A DNA stretch of 64,000 nt, from assembly GCF_000308695.1 (NCBI RefSeq), contig NZ_BAGG01000008.1:1-64000 (forward strand), in the 5' to 3' direction. The position numbers and the translations under genes were made by a program. Positions 8,079-17,325 of the stretch are shown in pieces. Position 1 is the first letter of the stretch. Every line of letters begins with the position of its first letter. Below the pieces are notes generated by a model that was not told the origin of the DNA, did not search any database, and saw only the letters and a program-made list of their open reading frames with translations. The DNA is from Nocardia takedensis NBRC 100417. Its GTDB lineage: Bacteria; Actinomycetota; Actinomycetes; Mycobacteriales; Mycobacteriaceae.

Positions 8079-9188
8079 ATGGATCCCCAACCGGAGCGGA
8101 TGGGCGGCTTACGGCCCGTTCTCGTGCTGATCGGCGATACGCGACTGCGCGAAGAGGTGCGCCGCATCGCCGCCGCGGCCGAACGCGAACTGCTCGAATC
8201 CAAGCCTCCCGCGGGCCGGCACAGCTGGGCCACGGCACCCCTGGTGATCCTCGACACAACCGCCGCGGCCGTCGGGGCCGAGGCCGGATACCTGCGCCGG
8301 ACGGGTGTCGTCCTGGTGACCGAGGGGGAGCCCGAACTGTCCGATTGGCGGGCCGCGGCGGCCGTCGGAGCCGAGGCGGTGATCGCGCTGCCCGGTGCCG
8401 CGGTGGCCCTCATCGAGAAGTTTGCTGAGCACGGTGAGAGCCGCGCGGGCGGCGGTGTCGTGATCGCTGTCGCCGGTGCCTGCGGCGGCGCCGGAGCCTC
8501 GGTGCTCGCGGCCGCCACGGCCCTGCGCTCGGCCGCCGAACGCTTCCGCGCGCACACCCTTTTGGTCGACGGCGCACCGCTCGGCGGCGGCCTCGACCTG
8601 CTGCTCGGCCTGGAAAACACCGCAGGCCCGCGCTGGTCGGACCTGGTCGTCGACGAGGGCAGGGTCTCCGCGTCCGCCCTGCACGACGCGCTGCCCTCGG
8701 CCGCGTCCGGCCTGGCCGTCCTCGCCTGCGGGCGCGGCGGTGCCGGTCGATTGCCGGGCGAGCTCACCCCCGCCGCGGTGCATGCCGTCCTCGAAGCAGG
8801 CCGTGCCGCAGGCGATCTCGTCATCTGCGACGTCTCGGGGGAGCGCGGAGCGCACGCCGACCGGATGATCGACAGCGCCGATCTGGTCGTGCTCGTGGTG
8901 CAGGCGCGGCTGCGGGCGGTCGCCGCCGCGGGTGCGGTCGCGGCGCATCTGCGCCATCGAAATCCCAATCAGGGCTTGGTCGTCCGGGGTCCGGCCCCCG
9001 GCGGCCTGCGCGGCGCCGAGGTGGCCGACCTGCTCGACCTGCCGCTGTTGGCCGCCGTCCGCGCCGAGGCCGGTCTCGCGGCCCGCCTCGAACGCGGGGG
9101 CCTCACCCTGCGTCGCGGTCCGCTGCGCGACGCCGCCGACGCGGTGTTGTCCGTGGTCAGCCCCACCGCGGTCGGGAGCAGCCGATGA
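8079..9188 (+). CDS. ssd: Septum-site-determining-like MinD/CpaE-family ATPase (Ssd)
   Basis: Protein of 369 residues, similar in size and context to M. tuberculosis Rv3660c (Ssd), a MinD-like protein linked to septum inhibition and to Tad secretion (TadZ/CpaE family). The N-terminal 125 residues resemble a receiver-like domain. A deviant Walker A GACGGAGAS follows near residue 132, in which the usual signature lysines are absent, then ATPase-like segments (LLVDGAPLGGGLDLLLG, VICDVSGE). It is the first gene of the Tad pilus locus and is preceded by DnaA-box-like sites and the 6C RNA. ATPase activity is uncertain because of the unusual P-loop. Confidence 0.85.
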   Translation: MDPQPERMGGLRPVLVLIGDTRLREEVRRIAAAAERELLESKPPAGRHSWATAPLVILDTTAAAVGAEAGYLRRTGVVLVTEGEPELSDWRAAAAVGAEAVIALPGAAVALIEKFAEHGESRAGGGVVIAVAGACGGAGASVLAAATALRSAAERFRAHTLLVDGAPLGGGLDLLLGLENTAGPRWSDLVVDEGRVSASALHDALPSAASGLAVLACGRGGAGRLPGELTPAAVHAVLEAGRAAGDLVICDVSGERGAHADRMIDSADLVVLVVQARLRAVAAAGAVAAHLRHRNPNQGLVVRGPAPGGLRGAEVADLLDLPLLAAVRAEAGLAARLERGGLTLRRGPLRDAADAVLSVVSPTAVGSSR

Positions 9189-9339
9189 ATCGGGTAACCA
9201 CGCTGCGCGCGAACGGATTCGAGAGCGCAAGGGGTGTGACGAAGAACGCACCCGAGGTTGCCGGGCCGCCGAAACCGGTCTTCGGGCACGGCTGCCGAGG
9301 CTGCCGGAACCGCTTCGCGGGCGTCCGCGAGGTCGGCCG

Positions 9340-10527
9340 GTGAGCACCGTCGTCACCGCCGAACTCCTCGACCGGGTCCGCGAACGCCTCGCGGGCGGCG
9401 ACACCGATCCCGACCCGGCCCGTGTCGCCGCCGCCCTGCGCGCCGAAGCGGGCGGCGTCCTCGGCGACACCGACCTGCTGCACGCGCTGCGCACCTTGCA
9501 GACCGAGATGACGGGCGCGGGCGTCCTCGAACCCCTGCTGCACGATCCCGCCGTCGCCGACGTACTCGTCACCGGGCCGGAAGCCGTGTGGATCGATCGC
9601 GGGCGCGGCGTGGAGCGCACCGGCGTCACCTTCCCCGACGAAGCGGCGGTCCGCCGCCTCGCCCAGCGCCTCGCCCTCGCCGCCGGACGCCGCCTCGACG
9701 ACGCGCAACCCTGGGTCGACGGTCGACTCCCGGGAAATGAAGCGGCACTCGGCGATTCGTTCGGCGTGCGATTGCACGCGGTGCTCGCGCCGATCGCCCA
9801 CGGCGGCACCTGCCTGTCACTGCGCGTCCTGCGCCCCGCCACCCAGGGGCTCACCGCCCTGTGCGCGTCCGGTTCCATCCCCGCCGACACCGCCCGCCTG
9901 CTGCGCGACATCGTCCGCGCCCGAGCGGCTTTCCTCGTCTCCGGAGGCACCGGATCGGGAAAGACAACCCTCCTGTCCGCCCTGCTCGCCGAAGTCGGCC
10001 CCGCCGAACGCCTCATCTGCGTCGAGGACGCCGCCGAACTCGCACCCCCGCATCCGCACGTCGTGCGCCTGGTCGCCCGCACCGCGAACGTCGAGGGCGC
10101 GGGCGCGGTCACCGTCCGCGACTTGGTCCGCCAAGCCCTGCGCATGCGTCCGGACCGCATCGTCGTCGGCGAAGTCCGCGGCGCCGAGGTCGTCGACCTG
10201 CTCACCGCCCTCAACACGGGTCACGACGGCGGCGCCTGCACCGTCCACGCCAACTCGCCTCGCGAAGTCCCCGCCCGCCTCGAAGCCCTCGCCGCCCTCG
10301 GCGGTATGGACGCGCGCGCCCTGCACAGCCAACTCGCCGCAGCGATCCAAGTGGTCCTGCACGTCCACCGCACACCCTCCGGTTCTCGAGCCCTGCGCGA
10401 AATCGGTCTCCTCGAGAGGGAACCCGACGGCTCTATCCGCGTCGTCCCCGCCTGGCGGGCCGACAACACACCCGCCCCTGCGGCATCCGCCCTGGAATCG
10501 CTTCTCGCCGAACGGATTAACCCGTGA
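9340..10527 (+). CDS. tadA: Tad pilus/secretion ATPase TadA (CpaF family)
   Basis: Type II/IV secretion ATPase, 395 residues, powering assembly of Flp/Tad pili or secretion of pilin-like proteins at the membrane. It shows Walker A GGTGSGKTT near residue 208, an Asp box (LICVEDAAEL), Walker B (DRIVVGEVRGAE) and a His box (TGHDGGACTVHANSP). The GTG at 9340 was chosen because the family N-terminal domain begins soon after; about 150 bases separate it from ssd. Synteny matches Rv3659c. Confidence 0.9.
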   Translation: MSTVVTAELLDRVRERLAGGDTDPDPARVAAALRAEAGGVLGDTDLLHALRTLQTEMTGAGVLEPLLHDPAVADVLVTGPEAVWIDRGRGVERTGVTFPDEAAVRRLAQRLALAAGRRLDDAQPWVDGRLPGNEAALGDSFGVRLHAVLAPIAHGGTCLSLRVLRPATQGLTALCASGSIPADTARLLRDIVRARAAFLVSGGTGSGKTTLLSALLAEVGPAERLICVEDAAELAPPHPHVVRLVARTANVEGAGAVTVRDLVRQALRMRPDRIVVGEVRGAEVVDLLTALNTGHDGGACTVHANSPREVPARLEALAALGGMDARALHSQLAAAIQVVLHVHRTPSGSRALREIGLLEREPDGSIRVVPAWRADNTPAPAASALESLLAERINP

Positions 10528-10810
10528 CGGCGCGGACGGTAGAGACGACGACGCGGACAGCGTGCCGAACAGGCCGTGTATCAGCCGTAGCCGGGCCGAT
10601 CCGGCGTCGGGTCGCTGAGGGCAGCCCCGTGTGGCGTCGGGGTCAGCCATCGCACCGCGCATCGGTCGACGTGTTGTCCCGGTTCGGCCGGACTGTCCGC
10701 ATCGAGAGGACGATCCTGCGCGGCCTCGCCGGGGTCGTCGCTGCGCGGTCGGACTTCCCAGGTCATCGACCGGAGTCGTGTCGTCAGGTCGTGCGTGAGA
10801 GGAACCGGGA
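10528..10810 (+). other. Spacer between tadA and tadB with a doubtful coupled ORF
   Basis: A 96-codon arginine-rich frame starting with the GTG at 10524 overlaps the tadA stop and ends at 10814, overlapping the tadB start. The overlaps look like translational coupling, but its composition is that of out-of-frame GC-rich DNA and I recognise no domain. I treat it as spacer, possibly a short coupled peptide. Confidence 0.3.
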
Positions 10811-11608
10811 GTGAGCGGGCTCATGGCATTGCCGCTGGTGGCGGTCGCGCTGCTCGTCGCACCACGTGGCCTCGCCGAACGACGCCGTGAGCACCTGCTC
10901 GGCGGGGTCCGCGCTCGGCGGCGGATATCGCGCCGCACCACCTTCGCGGTGGCGGCGGCCGTCGGTGGGGCAGTGGCCGCCACGTCGGGCGCTGGCGCGC
11001 TGATCGCGGCCGCGATCCTGGCCGCCACGATCACGGTGCGCGTCCGCCGGGTCCGCGCCGACGGTGCGTGGACGACCGAGAGCGCCCACCTCCTGGAAGC
11101 CCTGGAAACCGTCATCGGGGAACTCCGCGTAGGCGCGCACCCCAGCGCCGCCGCCCTGACGGCGGCCCACGAGACGGCCGGTGACGCCGCCCGTGGCTTC
11201 GCGATCGCCGCCGCCCGTGGCAGGCTCGGCGGCCGTGCCGCCGACGGCCTCCGCAGCCCCGATTCGGTGGTCGCGACCGAACTCGGCCGCGTCGCCGACG
11301 CCTGGCTGGTCGCCGACGACCACGGCCTCGCCCTGGCCGAACTCCTCACCGCCGCCCGTACCGACCTCACCGGTCGCATCCGATTCCGCACCCGCACCAC
11401 CGCGGCCCTCGCGGGTCCACGCGCCACCGCCACGGTCCTGGCCGGACTTCCCCTGCTCGGGATCGGCCTGGGCCAACTCATGGGCGCGAACCCGATCGCG
11501 GTCCTCTTCGGGCAGGGCGTGGGCACGGTCCTCCTCCCGCTCGGGGTGGGCTTGGCCTGCGCGGGCCTGCTGTGGACGGACGCCATCACGCGAAAGGTCC
11601 TGCGATGA
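10811..11608 (+). CDS. tadB: Tad inner-membrane platform protein TadB-like
   Basis: 265-residue membrane protein with N-terminal helices (MALPLVAVALLVAP; VAAAVGGAVAATSGAGALIAA), a cytoplasmic GspF/T2SSF-like domain with the pattern SAHLLEALETVIGELRVGAHPS, and C-terminal helices (VLAGLPLLGIGLGQLM; GTVLLPLGVGLACAGLL). It forms the assembly platform with TadC above the TadA ATPase. The GTG at 10811 has GGAACCGGGA upstream. Position equals Rv3658c. Confidence 0.85.
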   Translation: MSGLMALPLVAVALLVAPRGLAERRREHLLGGVRARRRISRRTTFAVAAAVGGAVAATSGAGALIAAAILAATITVRVRRVRADGAWTTESAHLLEALETVIGELRVGAHPSAAALTAAHETAGDAARGFAIAAARGRLGGRAADGLRSPDSVVATELGRVADAWLVADDHGLALAELLTAARTDLTGRIRFRTRTTAALAGPRATATVLAGLPLLGIGLGQLMGANPIAVLFGQGVGTVLLPLGVGLACAGLLWTDAITRKVLR

Positions 11609-11788
11609 ACCGCCTCGCCGGCTCGAAGGTTCGCGCGTGTCGACCGCCGGACACGCGATGGCCGTCCCGTAGGTCCGCGATGGTCGCGCACCCCGACCGC
11701 CGGGCCACCGCGCGATCGCCTCGAACGAACGGAACCAAGGCGCTTCGACGGAGCGCCGACCGACCCCTGCCACCGGACGGAGGTATCG

Positions 11789-12397
11789 GTGCCTACGGCG
11801 ACATGGGCACTCGCGCTGGTCGTAGCCGCTCTGCTGGTCGTGCCCGCGCGTGCGTCAGCGTTGCGCAGGATCTCTCGCCCGCCCGACAGCGATCCCTCCG
11901 ACCGTGTAGTGCCGGCAACCGAGGAACCGGACCCGCTGGCCACGGCGGCAGTCCTCGATCTGCTCGCGGCCTGTCTGCGCGCCGGTATGCCGATGGCGAG
12001 CGCGGCCCGGGCGGTCGCGCGCGGCGCGCCGGAGCCACTGCGCGGCTCACTCGCGCGCGCCGCCGACCTGCTGTCGCTCGGCACGGACCCGGCGGACGCC
12101 TGGTCGCACGTCGCCCGCGAAGTGCGCGGCGCACCTGGCGCGGGCGAGGTCGAATCCCTGGCTCGGATGGCCCGCCGCTCCGCGCGGTCCGGCTCGTCGC
12201 TGGCCACGGGAGTGAGCGAACTGGCCGACCAGCACCGAGCCGCAATCCGGGACCGAACGGCGGCGCGGGCCGAACGGGCGGGAGTTCTGATCAGCGGCCC
12301 CCTCGGCCTCTGTTTCCTCCCGGCCTTTCTCTGCCTGGGCATCGTCCCGGTGGTGATCGGCCTGGCGGGCCGCGTACTCGGCGGCGGACTGCTGTGA
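11789..12397 (+). CDS. tadC: Tad inner-membrane platform protein TadC-like
   Basis: 202 residues, GspF/T2SSF-like. It has an N-terminal helix (WALALVVAALLVVPA), a cytoplasmic domain (LDLLAACLRAGMPMASAARA) and two C-terminal helices (GPLGLCFLPAFLCLGIVPVV; GLAGRVLGGGLL). The GTG at 11789 has GGAGG 6-10 bases upstream. It corresponds to Rv3657c. About 180 bases separate it from tadB, and an exceptional 810 bases separate it from the next pilus gene. Confidence 0.85.
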   Translation: MPTATWALALVVAALLVVPARASALRRISRPPDSDPSDRVVPATEEPDPLATAAVLDLLAACLRAGMPMASAARAVARGAPEPLRGSLARAADLLSLGTDPADAWSHVAREVRGAPGAGEVESLARMARRSARSGSSLATGVSELADQHRAAIRDRTAARAERAGVLISGPLGLCFLPAFLCLGIVPVVIGLAGRVLGGGLL

Positions 12398-13207
12398 CCG
12401 ACGAACGAACTCGCTCGCGCGGACCGTCCGCGCGAGCCCGAACAGGAGAGGGACGCGGTGCGAATGCAGGTGGGGAACTGGAGAACCGCACAACCGACAC
12501 GACCGAAGACCCCGACCATCTCGGTACCGGCCCGTGCCGACGACAACCCGCAGGAGGACCAACTGCCACGCCCCCGCACCCCGGAAGCCGACGTCACCCG
12601 AGCCCCGAACCCTCCGGCCACGACATCGGCGGCTTCCGGTCCGCCGAGTACGTCGGTGCCACCGGCACACGAGGACGAGAGTGGGGACTCGATGTCACCG
12701 GCAAACCCGACCGACACCGGCGAGAGGCAAGCGACGCCGGCAGTCTCCGATCCTTCGCTGATCTCGGCACCGCATCCGTCGGCCGAGGGTGGAGATGCGG
12801 CGTCGAAGACGCGGGCGAGCGCTGCCGCAACGGCGGGGAGATCGACGGGTGCGGCGGCGGCCCTGGGTACACCGAGGGGGAGGGCTGTGGTGACGGTGCG
12901 TGTGACGTGCTCGGCCGACGTGTCGGTCGCGGGGACCTGCTCGCGGGAACGAGCGCGGCGGCGTGTCGCACGGATACCGACCGGGTGCGAGATGTCGGTC
13001 TGTCGGGCGATCGCCGTGCTTCTGGTACTCGTGTCGCGGTGGGTGCCTCTGGAGAGGGCGAGGCTGCGCTCGGCGAAGTTCGTGATTCGATTGCGGCGTG
13101 CGGCGCGCTCGGCTTCGCGTTGCGGAGTTCGTGCGACTTCGGCACGGGGGAGTTTCTCGTTCTCGGCCCGGATACGCCTGCCGCTGTGCGAGATTCGCCG
13201 GCGGTTG
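12398..13207 (+). other. 810-bp gap within the Tad locus
   Basis: Between tadC and the flp gene there is no recognisable gene. A frame from the GTG at 12458 (AGGAGAGG upstream) stays open and in frame with the Flp-like protein; it would add about 250 residues rich in P, A, S, T and R with no domain I know. Because the DNA is very GC-rich, several frames are open here. The homologous mycobacterial genes are nearly adjacent, so the insert is unusual. Confidence 0.4.
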
Positions 13208-13372
13208 ATGCGGTTCGGGCCGGACGAGTCCGGCATGAGCACGGCGGAATACGCGATCGGCACCATCGCGGCGGCGGCGTTCGGGGCGGTGCTCTACGGC
13301 GTGGTCACCGGGGACTCGATCGTGGACGCGTTGACGAAGATCATCGACAAAGCGCTCTCCACCAGCGTCTGA
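13208..13372 (+). CDS. Flp-type pilin-like small protein (DUF4244, Rv3656c-type)
   Basis: 54 residues: a short N-terminus ending DESGMSTAEYAIGTIAAAAF, the glycine/EY pattern of Flp prepilins with the processing-like G followed by a hydrophobic helix, then a short tail. Such proteins are the major subunit or pseudopilin of the Tad system. The ATG at 13208 was chosen by comparison with family length; an in-frame extension of 250 residues upstream is possible but unlikely. Confidence 0.8.
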   Translation: MRFGPDESGMSTAEYAIGTIAAAAFGAVLYGVVTGDSIVDALTKIIDKALSTSV

Positions 13373-13407
13373 GCGGCGACAAACATCGTTGTAGTACAAC
13401 GGTTCTC

Positions 13408-13737
13408 GTGGGTGACGGTGGTGCCGTGACGGTGGAGGCGGCGATCGCGGTCGCGGCGATCGTCGTCGCCGTCGTCTGCTGTCTGGGTGCGCTCCTCGCG
13501 GTGTCGGCGCAGATCCGCTGCGTCGACGCCGCGAGGGAAGCGGCCAGACTCGGTGCGCGCGGCGACGAGTCCTCAGCTGTCGCGGCTGCCCGCGCCGTCG
13601 CACCGAAAGGGGCCGAGGTCACCTTGCGCGGGGAGGGCAACCGCGTAGTCGCGTCCGTCACCGCCGACACCCCACTGCTACCACTCCTGGAGCTCAGGGC
13701 CGACGCGGTGGCGGTCCGGGAACCGGGTGTGCGATGA
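13408..13737 (+). CDS. TadE-family pilin-like protein (Rv3655c-type)
   Basis: 109 residues. The N-terminus GAVTVEAAIAVAAIVVAVVC is the TadE-type membrane helix preceded by a VTVEAA box, followed by IRCVDAAREAARLGARGD, typical of TadE-like minor pilins. The GTG at 13408 gives a short leader before the helix; other starts nearby are possible and no strong ribosome site is seen. The stop overlaps the ATG of the next gene (ATGA), so the two are coupled. Confidence 0.8.
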   Translation: MGDGGAVTVEAAIAVAAIVVAVVCCLGALLAVSAQIRCVDAAREAARLGARGDESSAVAAARAVAPKGAEVTLRGEGNRVVASVTADTPLLPLLELRADAVAVREPGVR

Positions 13738-14633
13738 GTCGCGCGCCCGAGAGTCAGTCGTCCGAGGTCCACGTGCCCCTCCCGAAGCTGTCACCACCCC
13801 CGCGAGTGTCCACCTCGCCTTCCGGCCCGCCCAGAAACCAGATGTCCTCACCGCACGCCCCCCGCGAGCGAATCGCTGGGGGTCGCGCCGCCCCCAGTCG
13901 GACCGCTGGCAGCCGAGTATTGGCTGGTCGGCCCGATCCCAATGGCGCTGTTGATGGTCGAGCCCTCAGAAGACGAACTGCTCATGTCCGCGTCGCTGCC
14001 GGTAGGACTGCGGACGACCGGTTCGCCGATGCCCAGGTGGTCCAGGTGCCCGGAACGCTGACCGCGGAAGCGGGATGCAGAAGGCGTGTTGCCGCAGATC
14101 GGGTCGTCGGAAGGCTGATCGCCGACGATCGCGCGCGTCGGAGCCGAGTCGCTGGAGGCTGGACCGCCGCAGGTCGGCTGGTCGGAAACGTGCTCGCCGG
14201 TGGTCGGGTCGGCGGAAGGTCGGCCGTCGAGGGCCGGGCCGCCACTGGCCGGGATGTCGGAGATCGGAGCGCCGAGGATCGGGCTCGTGAGAGCGGTGTC
14301 GCGACGGTGTTCGGGTGTCTGGCGTTGATCGCGTTGCTCGCCGTGACGGCGATGTTCGTTCAGGTCGGTGCGGTGGTGGTAGCGCGGCATCGTGCGCAGT
14401 CCGTGGCGGACTTGGGGGCGTTGGCGGTGGCTGGTGCGTTGACCTCGGGGGTGGCCGCCGGGTGTGCCGAAGGGGAGACGCTGGTGCGGTCGGCGGGGAT
14501 GCGGATTCGCGCGTGTGCGGTGGCGGAGTGGGATGCCACGGTGATTGTCGAAGGCGATGTACCAATTGGGCTGCTGGGTGCGCGGACTGTCCGCGCGGTT
14601 GCCCGAGCGGGCCCTGTCGAGGATGAACACTGA
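13734..14633 (+). CDS. TadE/Rv3654c-like secreted pilin-associated protein with long low-complexity N-terminal extension
   Basis: 299 residues. The C-terminal 115 residues match the Rv3654c type: hydrophobic helix VFGCLALIALLAVTAMFVQV followed by VARHRAQSVADLGALAVAGA. The first 180 residues are an arginine- and alanine-rich repeat-like stretch (recurring units such as GRxAxxR, DDRxAxA), not expected in this family. The coupled ATGA start at 13734 argues that translation really begins there; otherwise an internal start near 14285 would give a family-size protein. Last gene of the pilus operon. Confidence 0.7.
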   Translation: MSRAPESQSSEVHVPLPKLSPPPRVSTSPSGPPRNQMSSPHAPRERIAGGRAAPSRTAGSRVLAGRPDPNGAVDGRALRRRTAHVRVAAGRTADDRFADAQVVQVPGTLTAEAGCRRRVAADRVVGRLIADDRARRSRVAGGWTAAGRLVGNVLAGGRVGGRSAVEGRAATGRDVGDRSAEDRARESGVATVFGCLALIALLAVTAMFVQVGAVVVARHRAQSVADLGALAVAGALTSGVAAGCAEGETLVRSAGMRIRACAVAEWDATVIVEGDVPIGLLGARTVRAVARAGPVEDEH

Positions 14634-14919
14634 CCGGCTCGTACACGCACTCACCAGTGTTAGTTCCAGCCGGGGCAATCGGTAATTCGGATGGTCGGAT
14701 AATTTCGGTATCGCATCAATTCGCGAAACGCGGAAGGGAATGTGCCTGCGGTATCCGCGCAGGTCGTGTTAAAGGTTATGGCAATACATCAGTTAACATG
14801 AATAGATTCCTCTTTAATCGTCACACCCGCGCACCCGCTTCATGGACAAAAGTCCAGGTCGGGCCGCCTCGGGCGCAGCTCCCCGAGTCGGCCGACGGGG
14901 GTGCGGCGAGGTCGGACGG
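14634..14919. other. AT-rich convergent intergenic region
   Basis: Between the rightward pilus operon and the leftward helicase gene. The segment 14690-14820 is markedly AT-rich for this DNA. Small stems such as CCTGCG/CGCAGG and TGGAC-AAAA-GTCCA (14842-14855) could end transcripts from either side. No gene seen. Confidence 0.5.
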
Positions 14920-17325
14920 TCACGCGCTGAGTTCCGGGCCTCGGCCTGGGGAAACGTCGGACGCGGCGAGTTCGGCGAGTACCGCGCCCAACAGGCGGGC
15001 GGCACCGGCCTTGTCGAGCGGCGAGTTGCCGTTGCCGCACTTGGGGGACTGCACGCAGGACGGGCACCCGGTCGCGCAGGCGCAGGATTCGATGGCTTCC
15101 GCGGTGGCGGCCAACCAGCGCCGGAGCTGCGCGAATCCCCGTTCGGCGAAACCCGCGCCGCCCGGTTGACCGTCGTAGACGAAGACGGTGGGCAGTCCGG
15201 TGTCGGGATGTTCGGCGGTGGACACGCCGCCGATATCCCACCGGTCACACGTCGCGACCAGCGGTAGCAGGCCGATCGCGGCGTGCTCGGCGGCGTGCAG
15301 CGCGCCCGCGACCTGCGGCGCGGCGATACCGGCGGCGGCGAGCAGTTCGGGGGTGACGGTATAGAGGACGGCTCTGGTCGGGAGGGTGTGGGCGGGCAGG
15401 TCGAGTTCGACGAGGTCCAAGACCTCGCCGGTCACCAGGGTGCGGAGGTAGCTGACGGCCTGCGTGGTCACGCTGACCTGGGCCAACGCGCAGGTCAGCG
15501 TGCCGTGTCGCTGTTCTTCGGTGATCGCGTCGACGGTGAGGGAGGTGAGCTGACGCGCGCTGGTGGTCCAGCCGGGGTCGTGGGCGTGCACGAAGGCGAC
15601 GCCGTCCTCGAGGTCGAGTTCGTCCACCACATAGGTGTCGCCTTGGTGCAGGTGGACCGCGCCCGAGTGCAGTGTCGCGCGGGCGCGGCCCGCGTCGGCG
15701 GTGCCGAGCAGGCGGCCGGTCTCGGCGTCCACGATGGCGACCGGCGTGCCGATCCCCCCTCGCACGTCGACGGCGTCGTGGGGGTGGGTCTCGGCGGTCA
15801 CGTACCAGCGTCCCGCACCTCCCGGGCCGTTCGCGCGTCGCCGGATCAGGCCCTGACCAGCCAGATCCTCCAGGGTCGCGCGCGCGCCGAACGCGTCGAC
15901 CTCGGTGTCGGTGAGCGGGTGTTCCATGGCCGCGCACAGCAGTTGCGGCCCCAGGACGTAGGGATTGTGCGGGTCGGTGATGGTGGCTTCGACGGGTTTG
16001 TCCAGCAGGGCCTCGGGGTGGTGCACGAGGTAGGTGTCGAGCGGATCGTCCCTGGCCACGAGCAGGACCAGCGAGCCTTGGGTGCGTCGTCCGGCCCGTC
16101 CGGCCTGCTGCCAGAAGGAGGCGACGGTGCCGGGGAATCCGGAGATGACCACCGCGTCGAGTCCGGCGATGTCGACGCCCAGTTCCAGCGCGTTGGTGGC
16201 GGCCGCGCCGAGCAGCGAGCCCTCCGACAAGGCGGTTTCCAGTTCCCTGCGGTCCTCGGCCAGGTAGCCGCCCCGATAGGCGGCGACCCGCTCGCCGAGC
16301 AGCGGATCGACCTCGGTGAGCCGGCGTCGGGCCTCCATCGCCGTGAGTTCGGCGGCCCGCCGGGAGCGCACGAAGGTCAGCGTCCGCGCCCCTTCCTGGA
16401 CCAGGTCGGCCATGATCCGCGCGGACTCGGTGGTCGCCGAGCGGCGGACAGGTGCGCCGTTCTCGCCGGTCAGCGCCTCGATCAGGGGCGGTTCCCACAG
16501 GGCGATGGTCCGCGCGCCGCGCGGTGAGCCGTCCTCGGTGACCGCGACGCACGGCGCGCCGATCAGTCGGGACGCCGAGTCGGCGGGGTCGGCGCTGGTG
16601 GCCGAGCAGAGCACGAAGGTGGGGTCGGCCCCGTAGCGGGCGGCGACCCGCCGCAGCCTGCGCAGCACCATGGCGACGTGGGAGCCGAAGACGCCCCGGT
16701 AGGCGTGGCATTCGTCGACGACCACGTAGCGCAGGCCGCGCAGCAGCCGCGCCCAGCGCTGGTGGGATCGCAGGATGCCCAGGTGCAGCATGTCGGGATT
16801 GGTGAAGATCCAGCGCGCGTTGGCGCGTATCCATTGGCGGATCTCGGCGGGGGTGTCGCCGTCGTAGGTGGCCGGATGGATATCGCGTAGCGGGCCTTCG
16901 TGGGTGAGGGCTCCGATCGCCCGCAACTGGTCGGCGCCGAGGGCCTTGGTCGGGGCTATGTACAGCGCCGTGGCTTTGGGGTCGTCGAGCAGTGCGGTGG
17001 TGACGGGGAGTTGGTAGGCCAGTGACTTGCCGGATGCTGTCCCGGTGCTGACGACGACGTGCTGCCCGCTCGCCGCCAGGTCGGCGGCGCGGGTCTGGTG
17101 GGTCCAAGGGGCGGCGATCCCCGTGTCGCGGACCGCGTCGACCACTTCGTCGGCGACCCAATCCGGCCAGGTGGTCACCATCGCGGGTCGGGCGGGCAGG
17201 TCGAGGACATGGGTGAGTCCGGTGCTGTCGGCGGGCAGTCCGTCCAGGACACGATCGAGCAACGATCGCCCGTAGCCGAGAGGGTTGCTGGGGTCGGCGA
17301 CGCCGTTCCGGTCGGTCGGATTCAC
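14920..17325 (-). CDS. DEAD/DEAH-box helicase with DUF1998 zinc domain (Rv3649 / SftH / MrfA family)
   Basis: Superfamily 2 DNA helicase of 801 residues. It has Walker A STGTASGKS near residue 95, motif II VVDECH (DECH box), motif III CSATSA, and helicase C-terminal motifs (ALELGVDIAGLD; QQAGRAGR). The C-terminal DUF1998 domain carries four cysteines in CACATGCPSCVQSPKCG that bind zinc. Family members (SftH of M. smegmatis, MrfA of Bacillus) are 3'-5' helicases; MrfA acts in mitomycin damage repair. The GTG at 17325 was chosen because residues further upstream look non-coding. It is transcribed opposite to its neighbours. Confidence 0.9.
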   Translation of the reverse strand: MNPTDRNGVADPSNPLGYGRSLLDRVLDGLPADSTGLTHVLDLPARPAMVTTWPDWVADEVVDAVRDTGIAAPWTHQTRAADLAASGQHVVVSTGTASGKSLAYQLPVTTALLDDPKATALYIAPTKALGADQLRAIGALTHEGPLRDIHPATYDGDTPAEIRQWIRANARWIFTNPDMLHLGILRSHQRWARLLRGLRYVVVDECHAYRGVFGSHVAMVLRRLRRVAARYGADPTFVLCSATSADPADSASRLIGAPCVAVTEDGSPRGARTIALWEPPLIEALTGENGAPVRRSATTESARIMADLVQEGARTLTFVRSRRAAELTAMEARRRLTEVDPLLGERVAAYRGGYLAEDRRELETALSEGSLLGAAATNALELGVDIAGLDAVVISGFPGTVASFWQQAGRAGRRTQGSLVLLVARDDPLDTYLVHHPEALLDKPVEATITDPHNPYVLGPQLLCAAMEHPLTDTEVDAFGARATLEDLAGQGLIRRRANGPGGAGRWYVTAETHPHDAVDVRGGIGTPVAIVDAETGRLLGTADAGRARATLHSGAVHLHQGDTYVVDELDLEDGVAFVHAHDPGWTTSARQLTSLTVDAITEEQRHGTLTCALAQVSVTTQAVSYLRTLVTGEVLDLVELDLPAHTLPTRAVLYTVTPELLAAAGIAAPQVAGALHAAEHAAIGLLPLVATCDRWDIGGVSTAEHPDTGLPTVFVYDGQPGGAGFAERGFAQLRRWLAATAEAIESCACATGCPSCVQSPKCGNGNSPLDKAGAARLLGAVLAELAASDVSPGRGPELSA

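Noticed and set aside
10524..10814. 96-codon ORF bridging tadA and tadB
   Set aside because: Overlaps look like coupling, but codon use and composition are those of non-coding GC-rich DNA and no counterpart is known to me. Kept only as a doubtful note.
9817..13266. 1149-codon leftward ORF opposite the Tad genes
   Set aside because: Shadow frame of GC-rich coding DNA; composition is Ser/Arg/Ala with no recognisable domain, and the plus strand carries recognisable pilus genes.
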